11,273 nt of DNA from Rubrobacteraceae bacterium (GCA_030447045.1 JAUJMB010000046.1:1-11273), one strand, 5' to 3'; positions 1-7,226 are shown, counted from the stretch's first letter. Numbers and translations: made by a program. The notes: generated by a model from the sequence alone, not told the origin.

Positions 1-1115
1 TCAAGCTCTTCGCCCGCGAGGACGACGAGATGGAGCGCTTCCGCAAGGAGAGCCGGGACTCTTTGCGCGCCAGCGTCGATTCCGCCGTCATAGAGGCCAA
101 GTTCAGCACCGTCCTCGGCGTCGTCGGGGGCCTGGGCACCGCGCTCGTCGTCTACTTCGGCGCCCGTCAGGTGCTCGCCGGCAGCCTCTCTCTGGGCGAC
201 CTCACCGTCTTTATTGCGTACCTGGCCCTCTTCCTCTCGCCGCTGTGGGCCCTCAGCCGGCAGGTAAACCAGATCGGCAAATCCCTCGTCTCTGGCGAGC
301 GCATCATAGACCTCCTGAACGCCGAACCCTCCGTCAAGGACGAGCCCGGCGCCGCCCCGGCACCTCCCCTGGACGGCCGGGTCCGCTTCGAGGACGTGCG
401 CTTCGCCTACGAGGACGAGGCGGGCGAGGTACTGCGGGGGGTGGACTTCGAGGTCGAGGCCGGCAGCCGCGTCGCCCTCGTGGGCGTCAGCGGCGCGGGG
501 AAGACCACCGTCGCCGCCCTCATAGCTCGCCTCTACGATCCGCAGGGCGGGCGGGTGCTGGTAGACGGGCGGGACATAAAAGAGTTTACGCTGAAGTCTT
601 TGCGGGACCAGATCACCTTCGTCCCCCAGGACCCTATGCTCTTCCGCGCCACGGTCGCCGATAACATCTCCTACGGCAAGCCGACCGCGAGCCGGGAGGA
701 GATAGAGGCGGTCGCCGAGCTCGCGGGCGCCGACGAGTTCGTGCGACAGATGCCGGAGGGCTACGACACGATGCTCTCCGAACGCGGGGAGAGCCTCTCG
801 GGCGGACAGCGCCAGCGCATCTCCATAGCGAGGGCGATGCTGCGCGACACCCCGATACTCATCCTGGACGAGCCCCAGTCGGGCCTGGACGCCGAGGCGG
901 CGAACGCGGTCGAGGAGAGCTGGCGCCATCTCACGGCGGGCAGGACCACCTTCGTGATCGCCCACGAGCTCAGGTTGGTGCGGAACGTGGACCAGATCCT
1001 GGTCCTCCAAGAGGGCCGCGTCGCCGAGTCCGGCACCCACGAGGACCTCGCCCACTCTGGCGGCCTCTACGCCAGGCTACTCTCCCTCCAGGAACGCGAC
1101 CCCGTCCAACCGTAG
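1..1115 (+). CDS. ABC exporter half-transporter, 3' part (5' end outside window)
   Basis: ATP-driven exporter subunit of the ABCB/MsbA type, in the cytoplasmic membrane; the substrate cannot be told from sequence. The reading frame is already open at the window edge (first full codon at 3), so the internal ATG at 30 is not the start and the gene is truncated by the window. The visible part starts in the coupling region (KLFAREDDEMERF), passes two membrane helices (about 105-290) and enters the nucleotide-binding domain. That domain has Walker A GVSGAGKTT (483-509), a Q-loop in FVPQDP, signature LSGGQ (795-809), Walker B ILILDEP with the catalytic Glu codon at 870-872, D-loop SGLD and the H-loop His in IAHEL. 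All catalytic residues are present. The segments after Walker B and around the H-loop read DEPQSGLD and IAHEL, where exporters commonly have DEATSALD and IAHRLST. Such proteins usually pair with a second half-transporter, probably encoded upstream. Confidence 0.95.
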   Translation, partial: KLFAREDDEMERFRKESRDSLRASVDSAVIEAKFSTVLGVVGGLGTALVVYFGARQVLAGSLSLGDLTVFIAYLALFLSPLWALSRQVNQIGKSLVSGERIIDLLNAEPSVKDEPGAAPAPPLDGRVRFEDVRFAYEDEAGEVLRGVDFEVEAGSRVALVGVSGAGKTTVAALIARLYDPQGGRVLVDGRDIKEFTLKSLRDQITFVPQDPMLFRATVADNISYGKPTASREEIEAVAELAGADEFVRQMPEGYDTMLSERGESLSGGQRQRISIARAMLRDTPILILDEPQSGLDAEAANAVEESWRHLTAGRTTFVIAHELRLVRNVDQILVLQEGRVAESGTHEDLAHSGGLYARLLSLQERDPVQP

Positions 1116-1126
1116 AAGGGAGACCT

Positions 1127-1201
1127 TTGAAGGAGCTGCTGATAATAAGCATCGTCCTGACCGCCGTAGCGGTCTTTATCTACGTCTCGTTCGCCTCGTA
1201 G
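1127..1201 (+). CDS. putative 24-residue single-span membrane microprotein
   Basis: A very short frame with TTG start that begins 11 bases after the ABC transporter stop. The peptide starts KELLIISIVLTAV and is almost entirely one hydrophobic helix ending in SFAS, so it would sit in the membrane with a short charged N-terminus. A purine-rich AAGGGAG at 1116-1122 lies 4 bases before the TTG and can act as ribosome binding site. Third codon positions are strongly G/C, and two ATA isoleucine codons match the habit of the neighbouring genes, which supports real translation. The tight spacing suggests an operon with the transporter and a possible accessory role for it; that role is inference. No family recognised. 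Confidence 0.5.
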   Translation: MKELLIISIVLTAVAVFIYVSFAS

Positions 1202-1232
1202 CAGACCCAGGCAGCACGCGCCCCCGTGAAAC

Positions 1233-1261
1233 TTGACGAAAGGGCCTCTCGGATATAGGGT
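1233..1261 (+). promoter_or_regulatory. promoter of copA-csoR-copZ
   Basis: A -35 box TTGACG (1233-1238) and a -10 box TAGGGT (1256-1261) are separated by exactly 17 bases. TTGACG is one base from the housekeeping consensus and TAGGGT keeps the T-A-n-n-n-T positions. Transcription would begin near 1268, giving a leader of about 30 bases before copA. The box overlaps the CsoR-like operator, as expected for a copper-derepressed promoter. Confidence 0.6.
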
Positions 1262-1271
1262 AGGGGGGTAT
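1255..1271 (+). promoter_or_regulatory. candidate CsoR operator
   Basis: The 17-mer ATAGGGTAGGGGGGTAT has the outer ATA/TAT symmetry and G-run layout of known CsoR operators; from memory the Bacillus subtilis copZA site reads ATACCCTACGGGGGTAT, which differs only in the left GGG/CCC block and one central base. It covers the -10 box and the expected transcription start, so bound repressor would block RNA polymerase. A csoR gene lies in the same operon, which fits autoregulation. The left half-site is not complementary to the G run, so this is a pseudo-palindrome. Confidence 0.55.
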
Positions 1272-1298
1272 AAGAGAGATGAGCGAGAGGGAGGGTGC

Positions 1299-4001
1299 AT
1301 GCCGGGTAGCGGGAGCACGGTCGAATTTCCGGTGACGGGGATGACGTGCGCCTCGTGCGTTCGGCGGGTCGAGAAGGCTCTGGGCGGGGTGGGGGGTGTG
1401 CGGGAGGTCGGCGTCAACCTGGCGACCGAGAGGGCCCGGGTGTTGGTCGACCCTTCGGCCGCGGATAGCGAGAAGTTGCGGGATGCGGTCGAGGGGGCCG
1501 GTTACGGGGTGGGGGAGATCCCGCCCTTGGCGCCGGAAGCGGACGACGCTTCCGGCGTCGAGGTCTCGCTCGCCGTCGGGGGCATGACGTGCGCCTCTTG
1601 CGTGCGGCGGGTGGAGCGCGCGCTCCTGAAGGTGCCGGGGGTCGGGTCTGCGGCGGTCAACCTCGCGACGGAGCGGGCGAAGGTCGTCCACGACCCTTCG
1701 GAGGGGCCGGGCGTAGAGGGTCTGCGGGCCGCCGTCGAGGGGGCGGGTTACGAGGTCGTCGAGGTCGAGGAGCTGGGGCGGGCGTCCTCGGCCCGTCCTG
1801 CGCAGACGGATGCCGGTGGGGGTGACCCGCGGGAGCGCGAGAAGGAGGCCGAGCTTGGGGATCTCAGGAACAGGTGGGTCGTCAGCCTCCTGCTCGGCGT
1901 ACTGATGATGGCGGAGATGTACCTGCCATTCGGGCCTGGGATGGAGGTCGTGGCGCCCTTGCTCCTGATCCAGGCGACCGTGGTCCAGTTCTGGGCCGGG
2001 GCGACGTTCTACAGAACGGCCTGGGCCGCCGCCAGGCACGGCGCCACCAACATGAGCACGCTCGTGGCGGTCGGGACGAGCGCGGCCTACGGCTACAGCG
2101 CGTTCGTCACGTTGTGGCCGGATCTTAGCGCCGCGTGGGGGTTCCCGTTCTACCTGTACTTCGAGGTGTCCGCGATCGTCGTGGGCCTCGTCCTGCTCGG
2201 ACGGTGGCTGGAGGCGCGGGCGAAGAGGCAGACCGGTGCGGCGATAAGGGCGCTCATGGGCCTCAGGGCGGCGACGGCGCGGGTGATCCGGGCCGGCAAG
2301 GAGAGGGACGTCCCGGTCGAGGACGTCGGGGTCGGGGACCTCGTGCGGGTGAGGCCCGGCGAGAAGGTGCCGGTCGACGGCGTGGTGGTCGAGGGCCGCT
2401 CGGCGCTCGACGAGAGCATGCTCACCGGCGAGTCCATGCCGGTGGAGAAGGGGGTCGGCGACGGGGTCATCGGGGCGACCCTCAACGGGACCGGCGGCTT
2501 CGTCATGCGGGCCGAGAAGGTCGGCTCCGAGACCGCGCTCGCCCAGATAGTCCGGATGGTCGAGGAGGCGCAGGGCTCGAAGGCGCCGGTGCAGCGGATG
2601 GTGGACACCATCTCCTCCTACTTCGTGCCCGCGGTGCTGGCGCTCGCGGCGCTGACGTTCGCGGCCTGGCTCCTCTTCGGGCCGTCCCCGATCCTCGCCC
2701 TCACCGCCGCGATCTCCGTCCTCATCATCGCCTGCCCGTGCGCCCTCGGCCTGGCAACGCCGACGGCCATCATGGTCGGCACCGGCAAGGCCGCGGAGAA
2801 CGGTGTCCTGGTAAAGGGCGGCGAGGCCCTGGAGGCGGCCCGCAGGATAGACGCCGTGGTCCTCGACAAGACCGGCACCCTGACGAGAGGGAGACCGGCC
2901 GTCACGGAGCTGGTCCCGGCCGAAGGCTTCTCCGAAGAGGAACTGCTGCGCCTGGCCGCCGCCGCCGAGGCCGGCTCCGAGCACCCGCTCGCCGCGGCCA
3001 TCGTGGCCGGGGCCGAGGAGCGGGGCCTGGAACCGCCGAAGGCCGAAGCGTTCGAATCCTCCACGGGCAGGGGCGTAAGGGCCGTCGTGGAAGGGCGCGA
3101 GGTCCTCGTCGGCAACCGGACGCTCCTGGAGGAGTTCGGCGCGGAAGACCTGGAGGAGCGGGCCGGGGTCCTGGCGCGCGGGGGCGCGACGCCGGTGTAC
3201 GTCGTCATGGGGGGGAGGACCGTAGGCCTCGTTGCGGTCGCGGACACGCCCAGGCCCGAGGCGCGGGAGGCCGTGGAGCAGCTCGGGGCTCTCGGGCTCG
3301 AGGTGTGGATGATGACCGGCGACAACCGCGCCACCGCCGAGGCCATAGCCTCGCAGGTTGGTATAAGGTCGGATCGCGTGCTCGCGGAGGTGATGCCCGG
3401 CGAGAAGGCGGCGAAGGTCGAGGGGTTGCGGGCCGGCGGGAAGACCGTGGCGATGGTGGGGGATGGGATCAACGACGCGCCGGCGCTCGCAGGTGCAGAC
3501 CTCGGGATCGCCATAGGCACGGGGACGGACGTGGCGATGGCCGCGTCGGGCATCACGCTCGTCGGGGGGGATCTGCGCAACATCGTTACCGGCATCGCGC
3601 TCTCGCGCCGGACGGTCGGCAAGATCAAGCAGGGCCTCTTCTGGGCCTTCGCCTACAACGTCGCCCTCATCCCGGTGGCGGCTGGCTTGCTCTACCCCTT
3701 CTTCGGGGTGCTCCTGAGCCCGGTCCTGGCCGCGGCGGCGATGGCGATGAGCTCGGTGAGCGTGGTGACAAACGCCCTTCGCCTCCGGTCCTTCGAGAGG
3801 CCTGGCAGCGCGAAGGAGATACTGCACCCCCCGCTCAGGGCCCGCCTGGGTGAGGTCGCCTACCTCGGCGTCGTGGCCATCGTCGCGGTCGGTATCGGCG
3901 CCGCGGCCCTGATCTTGGCCCCGGCCCAGCCCGTCGAGATGGAGCCGGCCGGCGGGATGCAAATGGAGAACCCCGGCGCGGACGGGCGCGGCGGCGAGTA
4001 G
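1299..4001 (+). CDS. copA: Cu(+)-exporting P1B-type ATPase CopA
   Basis: Pumps cytosolic Cu(I) out across the membrane using ATP; 900 residues. Two heavy-metal-associated domains carry GMTCASC (C17/C20 and C98/C101). Then come the transmembrane core, actuator motif TGES (376-379), ion-binding CPC (479-481), phosphorylated Asp in DKTGT (D523), SEHP (H562/P563) and hinge GDGIND (721-726). FAYN in helix 7 and MSSVSVVTN in helix 8 match the Cu(I) PIB-1 signature. ATG 1299 is chosen because GAGGGAGGG (1287-1295) precedes it; the frame is open back to a TTG at 1233, but that start would put the promoter and operator inside the gene. After helix 8 there is an extra hydrophobic segment (about 853-874) and a tail with three Met ([11 protein letters not shown]). 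Operon with csoR 29 bases downstream. The linker between the metal-binding domains carries a perfect inverted repeat. Confidence 0.97.
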   Translation: MPGSGSTVEFPVTGMTCASCVRRVEKALGGVGGVREVGVNLATERARVLVDPSAADSEKLRDAVEGAGYGVGEIPPLAPEADDASGVEVSLAVGGMTCASCVRRVERALLKVPGVGSAAVNLATERAKVVHDPSEGPGVEGLRAAVEGAGYEVVEVEELGRASSARPAQTDAGGGDPREREKEAELGDLRNRWVVSLLLGVLMMAEMYLPFGPGMEVVAPLLLIQATVVQFWAGATFYRTAWAAARHGATNMSTLVAVGTSAAYGYSAFVTLWPDLSAAWGFPFYLYFEVSAIVVGLVLLGRWLEARAKRQTGAAIRALMGLRAATARVIRAGKERDVPVEDVGVGDLVRVRPGEKVPVDGVVVEGRSALDESMLTGESMPVEKGVGDGVIGATLNGTGGFVMRAEKVGSETALAQIVRMVEEAQGSKAPVQRMVDTISSYFVPAVLALAALTFAAWLLFGPSPILALTAAISVLIIACPCALGLATPTAIMVGTGKAAENGVLVKGGEALEAARRIDAVVLDKTGTLTRGRPAVTELVPAEGFSEEELLRLAAAAEAGSEHPLAAAIVAGAEERGLEPPKAEAFESSTGRGVRAVVEGREVLVGNRTLLEEFGAEDLEERAGVLARGGATPVYVVMGGRTVGLVAVADTPRPEAREAVEQLGALGLEVWMMTGDNRATAEAIASQVGIRSDRVLAEVMPGEKAAKVEGLRAGGKTVAMVGDGINDAPALAGADLGIAIGTGTDVAMAASGITLVGGDLRNIVTGIALSRRTVGKIKQGLFWAFAYNVALIPVAAGLLYPFFGVLLSPVLAAAAMAMSSVSVVTNALRLRSFERPGSAKEILHPPLRARLGEVAYLGVVAIVAVGIGAAALILAPAQPVEMEPAGGMQMENPGADGRGGE
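1531..1557 (+). repeat. 10-bp perfect inverted repeat inside copA
   Basis: CGCCGGAAGC (1531-1540) is the exact reverse complement of GCTTCCGGCG (1548-1557), with a 7-base loop. In RNA the stem can extend by a G-U pair (1530/1558) and a G-C pair (1529/1559). It encodes part of the linker between the first and second metal-binding domains. Confidence 0.85.
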
Positions 4002-4030
4002 GCCAGACCATTAAAGGTGGAGGCGAGGCG

Positions 4031-4342
4031 ATGGGCGAACAGGCACAGCAGGCTCACGGGTACATCAAGGAGGGGGACAAGGAGAAGCTCAGGAACCGGC
4101 TCAGGCGCATCGAGGGCCAGGTGCGCGGGGTGCAGCGCATGGTCGAGGAAGAGGCCTACTGCGTGGACATCCTCACCCAGATCAGCTCCTACATCGCTGC
4201 CTCCGAGAAGGTGGCCTCGCTCGTCCTGAGAGACCACATGGAGCACTGCGTCAGGGAGGCCGTCACCGACGGCGCAAAGGCCGACGAGAAGATAGCGGAG
4301 CTGGCCGAAGCCGTGGAGCGCTTCGTGAAGATGGATCGGTAG
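4031..4342 (+). CDS. csoR: copper-sensing transcriptional repressor CsoR
   Basis: Helical DNA-binding repressor of the CsoR/RcnR (DUF156) family, 103 residues. It binds operator DNA when metal-free and is released by Cu(I). The fold's opening motif KLRNRLRRIEGQVRGVQRM (19-37) is present. The Cu(I) ligands are C44, H69 and C73, with the same 25- and 29-residue spacing as C36/H61/C65 of the Mycobacterium tuberculosis protein; Tyr43 also precedes the first ligand. This complete C-H-C set argues for copper rather than nickel (RcnR) or formaldehyde (FrmR) sensing. ATG 4031 is preceded by GGAGG (4019-4023) at 7 bases. The gene lies 29 bases after copA and presumably represses the shared promoter at 1233-1271. 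Confidence 0.93.
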   Translation: MGEQAQQAHGYIKEGDKEKLRNRLRRIEGQVRGVQRMVEEEAYCVDILTQISSYIAASEKVASLVLRDHMEHCVREAVTDGAKADEKIAELAEAVERFVKMDR

Positions 4343-4394
4343 GCTCTAGGTATCAGGTTTCAGGTATTGCTTGAGAGTGGAGGTATCGGGTTAT
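4341..4394 (+). repeat. degenerate heptamer repeat between csoR and copZ
   Basis: Starting inside the csoR stop codon, seven-base units follow in register: AGGCTCT at 4341, AGGTATC at 4348, AGGTTTC at 4355 and AGGTATT at 4362, ending at 4368. After a 12-base break two more related units occupy 4381-4394 (AGGTATC, then GGGTTAT) and run into the copZ start codon. The copZ ribosome binding site GTGGAGG (4377-4383) overlaps the second block. Confidence 0.7.
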
Positions 4395-4605
4395 GACGGA
4401 GAGCAGGGTGTTGCGGGTGCCGGACATGAGTTGCGGGCACTGCGAGCTGAGCGTCCAGGAGGCGCTGGACGAGCTCGACGGGGTGGAGAGGGCCAACGCC
4501 GACCACACGAAGGGCGAGGTCGAGCTGACCTACGACGCGAGCAGGGTCACGGACGAAGAGCTCAGGAAGGCCATAGACGAGGCCGGCTACACGCTACAGC
4601 GTTAG
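4393..4605 (+). CDS. copZ: copper chaperone CopZ (single HMA domain)
   Basis: Small soluble Cu(I) carrier, 70 residues, the normal size for the family. One heavy-metal-associated ferredoxin-like domain with the metal-binding loop MSCGHC (C14, C17); the His between the cysteines is typical of bacterial CopZ and unlike the MTCASC loops of CopA. The C-terminal part LRKAIDEAGYTLQ matches the last helix and strand of the fold. It would shield cytosolic Cu(I) and deliver it to CopA, and could also load CsoR. ATG 4393 has GTGGAGG 9 bases upstream. Last gene of the copper operon; it converges on the CNNM gene with only 19 bases between the stops and no clear terminator hairpin there. Confidence 0.92.
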   Translation: MTESRVLRVPDMSCGHCELSVQEALDELDGVERANADHTKGEVELTYDASRVTDEELRKAIDEAGYTLQR

Positions 4606-4624
4606 GCCTCGAGAGACCCGAAAC

Positions 4625-5977
4625 CTAAGAACCTTCTGCCGTCTTCTCGTCGTCGCCCCTCTCCATAACGACGACTCGGGCCACCCTGGGGCCGTCCGTC
4701 TCGTCCACGCGCAGGAGGTGGCCGTCCATGCTCACCTCGTCGCCGACCTCGGGGGCGCGGCCCAAGGCGCCGAGGACGAGGCCGCCGACGGTCTCGAAGT
4801 CCGCGCTCTCGAAGTGGGAGCCGACGGTGTCGTTTATGGTGTGGATGGGCGCACGGCCGTCCACGGTGTAGGAACCGTCGGGGAGCTTCTCGAGGGCCGG
4901 TGCCTCGTCGTCGAACTCGTCCCGGATCTCGCCGACGATCTCCTCGAGGATGTCTTCGATGGTGATCAGGCCCTCGAAGGAGCCCCACTCGTCGATGACG
5001 ATGGCCATCTGGATCTCCTGGCGCTGGAAGTCTTCGAGGATGTTCTCGATGGAGCGGCTCTCGGGGACGATGATGATCTCCCGCGCGAGGTCCCCGGCGG
5101 TAACGTTGGCGTTCACGTCGCCCTCGGGGCCGACGGCCCGCAGGACGTCCTTGACGTGGACGGCGCCCACGACCCTGTCCGGCGAGTTCTGCTCGTGGAC
5201 CGGGTAGCGGGTGTAGTGTCCGGCGGCGACCACCGGGATCAGGTCCCGAAGCCTCACATGTTCCGGTATCGCGACGACGTCGGGGCGGGGGACCATGATC
5301 TCCCGCGCCGGCGTGTCTTCGAGGTTGAAGACGCCCGCGAGCCGACTCTCCTCGTCCCTCTGGAAGATGCCGCGGTCGGTGCCCTGCGCTATGAGTTGCC
5401 TGATCTCCTGCTCCGAGTGCGTGTCGTCCCCCTCGGAGGCCGGCGACACCCCCAATGCGCCCGTGATGGCGTTGGCCGTGCCGTTGAAGACGATGGTGAA
5501 GGGATAGAGCAGGTAGTAGAAGAACCTCATGAACGGCGCCACGAAGAGCGAGGTCCCCTCGGCCTTCTGGATGGCGAACGTCTTGGGTGCCAGCTCCCCG
5601 AAGACCACGTGCAAGAACGAGGCGATAAACAGGGCTATGGCTATCGCTATGGGGTGGAGTAGCGAGGCGGGGAGGCCGAAGGTCTCCAGCAGGGGCTCTA
5701 TCAGGTTCGCGATGGCCGGTTCGGCTAAAGCCCCGATGCCCAGCGAGCAGATCGTGATGCCGAGTTGGCAGACGGCGAGGTACTGGTCTAGCTTCTGCTG
5801 GGCCGTCTTGAGCAGGCCGGCCGAGGGCTTGCCCTCCTCCATGAGCCGGTCCACCTGCGTCGCCCGTATCCTCACGAAGGCGAACTCCGCCGCCACGAAC
5901 AGGCCGTTCAGGGCGACGAGCAGGAGGGCGGCCAGGATCCTGAGGACCGGCAGGCCCGCGGAAGCTACTACGTCCAG
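4625..5977 (-). CDS. CNNM/DUF21-CBS-CorC_HlyC membrane protein (hemolysin C / magnesium-cobalt efflux family)
   Basis: Integral membrane protein of the CNNM/CorC family, proposed in other bacteria to act in Mg2+ export; older annotations say hemolysin. Order: DUF21 membrane domain with about four hydrophobic segments, including the conserved GELAPKTFAIQKAE; a pair of CBS domains (the first starting near REIMVPRPD, M228; the second with EGLITIEDILEEIVGEI); then the C-terminal CorC_HlyC domain (DGSYTVDGRAPIHTIN, FETVGGLVLG). The first ordinary start codon in frame is GTG 5896, but it would remove half of the first membrane helix (LLLVALNGLFVAAEFAF). The frame stays open upstream to 6040 without ATG, GTG or TTG. 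I place the start at CTG 5977, five bases after GAGGAG (5983-5988), giving 450 residues, a usual length. Conservative alternative: 4625-5896, 423 residues. Confidence 0.88.
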   Translation of the reverse strand: MDVVASAGLPVLRILAALLLVALNGLFVAAEFAFVRIRATQVDRLMEEGKPSAGLLKTAQQKLDQYLAVCQLGITICSLGIGALAEPAIANLIEPLLETFGLPASLLHPIAIAIALFIASFLHVVFGELAPKTFAIQKAEGTSLFVAPFMRFFYYLLYPFTIVFNGTANAITGALGVSPASEGDDTHSEQEIRQLIAQGTDRGIFQRDEESRLAGVFNLEDTPAREIMVPRPDVVAIPEHVRLRDLIPVVAAGHYTRYPVHEQNSPDRVVGAVHVKDVLRAVGPEGDVNANVTAGDLAREIIIVPESRSIENILEDFQRQEIQMAIVIDEWGSFEGLITIEDILEEIVGEIRDEFDDEAPALEKLPDGSYTVDGRAPIHTINDTVGSHFESADFETVGGLVLGALGRAPEVGDEVSMDGHLLRVDETDGPRVARVVVMERGDDEKTAEGS

Positions 5978-6064
5978 GATGACTCCTCGAAAGATAGGGG
6001 GCGCCTCCAGAGCGGAGACGCGCGGGTACTCGATATGTCGCTAGGTTCCATTCGTGCGTTGCGG

Positions 6065-6070
6065 AATATA
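6065..6070 (-). promoter_or_regulatory. -10 box for the CNNM gene
   Basis: On the minus strand TATATT occupies 6070-6065, about 90 bases before the proposed start. A TTTGGC at 6092-6087 sits 16 bases upstream and is an acceptable -35 box. This would give the CNNM gene its own transcript in the 124-base gap after the dehydrogenase gene. Inferred from pattern only. Confidence 0.4.
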
Positions 6071-6101
6071 CCACCCGCCACCTGCGGCCAAACCCGGGGC
6101 C

Positions 6102-7136
6102 TCAGTACAGCAGCCGCTTGTCGAGCACGTTGAGGAGCTCCTCGCCCGCCAGGTAGCGCCTGAGGTTCTCGCAGAAGAGGTCGGCCTGCGCGGCGTTTAT
6201 AAGCTCGGGCACGACGTCGGTGGTGTGGGCGCTTATGATGACGTTCTCCATGCCCCAGAGCGGGCTCTCCTCCGGCAGCGGCTCGACCTCGAACACGTCG
6301 AGCGCCGCCCCCGAGAGATGCCCTATCTCCAAAGCCTCGACGAGCGCCGCCTCCTCCACCACCTTGCCGCGGCCGACGTTGGCAAAGTAGGCGCCCGGCT
6401 TGATGGCGGCCACGGCCTCCCGGTCGAGCAGCCGCTCCGTCTGGGGGGTGCCGGGGAGCGTGAGGGCGACGAAGTCGGCGAGGCCCAGGGCTTCTTTCAA
6501 GTCTTTTGTCTCGTAGAGCTCGTCGAAGGAGCCCCAGGCGTCGTCGTCCTCGCGTACCGTGCGCTTCACGCCGACGAGGCGCATGCCGAAGGGCCGCGCC
6601 CTGTCGGCTATGGCCCTGCCTATGCTGCCGGTCCCGACGACGCAGAGCGTCTTGCGCTCCAGCGTGCCGGTCGTGCCCTGCCGCCAGGTTCTGTTAGCTT
6701 TGTCCCTCCTGAGCAGGTCCAGGCCCTTGACGTGCTGGAGCATGCCCATGAGCACGAACTCCGCGAGCGGGCCCGAGTAGATCCCGCTCGCCGTGGTCAC
6801 CACGACGTCTGTCTCCACGAGCCCCGCCGCCCGCGCCACCTCCCCGGCCCCGGCCATGCTCCCCTGCACCCACCGCAGTCTCGGGGCGACCTCCATAAGA
6901 TCCCCTATGTGGCCGCGCGGGAAGTCGTAGAGCACCTCCGCCTTCGCGAGCATCCCCAGAAACTCCTCTTCCTCCTCCGGCGTCCGCCCCCAGCCCTCCG
7001 GGCCGTTGTGGTCGCCCTCCCACCGCGGCGGCGGGACGAGGTCTGGCCTGTAGAGGATCTCCAGGCGGTCGTCCACCTCCCGGAAGCGGCGGACGAACTC
7101 CTCCTCGAAAAAGCTGGCCACGGCAACGGTCGTCAT
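6102..7136 (-). CDS. D-isomer-specific 2-hydroxyacid dehydrogenase
   Basis: NAD(P)H-linked oxidoreductase that interconverts 2-oxoacids and D-2-hydroxyacids (glyoxylate/hydroxypyruvate reductase-like); 344 residues, cytosolic. The Rossmann loop is GTGSIG (168-173). The catalytic set is complete: Arg256 in NVGRG, Glu285 in FEVEP and His304 in SAHTTD; the Arg-Glu spacing of 29 equals that of E. coli SerA (R240/E269). At the end of the second Rossmann strand, where NAD-specific members have Asp, this protein reads GVKRT, so NADP(H) is the likelier cofactor. Substrate cannot be named. ATG 7136 has GAGGAG (7147-7142) 5 bases upstream. Divergent from the Nudix gene; the CNNM gene follows on the same strand after 124 bases. 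Confidence 0.93.
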   Translation of the reverse strand: MTTVAVASFFEEEFVRRFREVDDRLEILYRPDLVPPPRWEGDHNGPEGWGRTPEEEEEFLGMLAKAEVLYDFPRGHIGDLMEVAPRLRWVQGSMAGAGEVARAAGLVETDVVVTTASGIYSGPLAEFVLMGMLQHVKGLDLLRRDKANRTWRQGTTGTLERKTLCVVGTGSIGRAIADRARPFGMRLVGVKRTVREDDDAWGSFDELYETKDLKEALGLADFVALTLPGTPQTERLLDREAVAAIKPGAYFANVGRGKVVEEAALVEALEIGHLSGAALDVFEVEPLPEESPLWGMENVIISAHTTDVVPELINAAQADLFCENLRRYLAGEELLNVLDKRLLY

Positions 7137-7155
7137 ATCGTCTCCTCTCGTCGAT

Positions 7156-7170
7156 GCGCGCTGGCCGCGC
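7156..7170. repeat. short hairpin in divergent intergenic region
   Basis: GCGCG (7156-7160) and CGCGC (7166-7170) form a 5-bp stem with a 5-base loop, just upstream of the dehydrogenase ribosome binding site. A stem this short and GC-rich can arise by chance here. Confidence 0.35.
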
Positions 7171-7183
7171 CGGTTCTCGGCAC

Positions 7184-7226
7184 GTTGCCTTCGGCAACTT
7201 TCGGCCGTCAGCTTAGAGCTTTGGGC
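7184..7226. repeat. hairpin followed by degenerate heptamer repeats
   Basis: GTTGCC (7184-7189) pairs with GGCAAC (7193-7198) around a TTC loop. Directly after it four seven-base units run in register: TTTCGGC at 7199, CGTCAGC at 7206, TTAGAGC at 7213 and TTTGGGC at 7220. All end in GC and resemble TTTCAGC. A second, longer hairpin overlaps the last unit. Confidence 0.55.

Noticed and set aside
1233..1298. Longer copA start at TTG 1233, adding 22 residues
   Set aside because: It would place the -10 box and CsoR-like operator inside the gene, the added peptide does not resemble a CopA N-terminus, and ATG 1299 has its own ribosome binding site.
1500..1590. Programmed -1 frameshift in copA as in E. 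coli
   Set aside because: The hairpin is in the right place, but no X-XXY-YYZ slippery heptamer precedes it and the -1 frame has no early stop, so a short chaperone product is not supported. The hairpin itself is kept as a finding.
1176..3962. 928-codon open frame on the minus strand across copA
   Set aside because: Arg/Pro/Gly/His-rich translation without domains; it is the mirror of a high-GC real gene. The same applies to long plus-strand frames at 2135-3853, 6054-7796, 8062-9318 and 9453-11192.
4605..4625. Terminator between copZ and the CNNM gene
   Set aside because: Only a CTCGAG palindrome and a mismatched stem with a two-base loop are present, too weak to call.
4718..5662. 314-codon plus-strand frame opposite the CNNM gene
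   Set aside because: Val/Asp/Gly-rich antisense shadow with no recognisable domain, while the minus strand encodes clear DUF21, CBS and CorC_HlyC domains.
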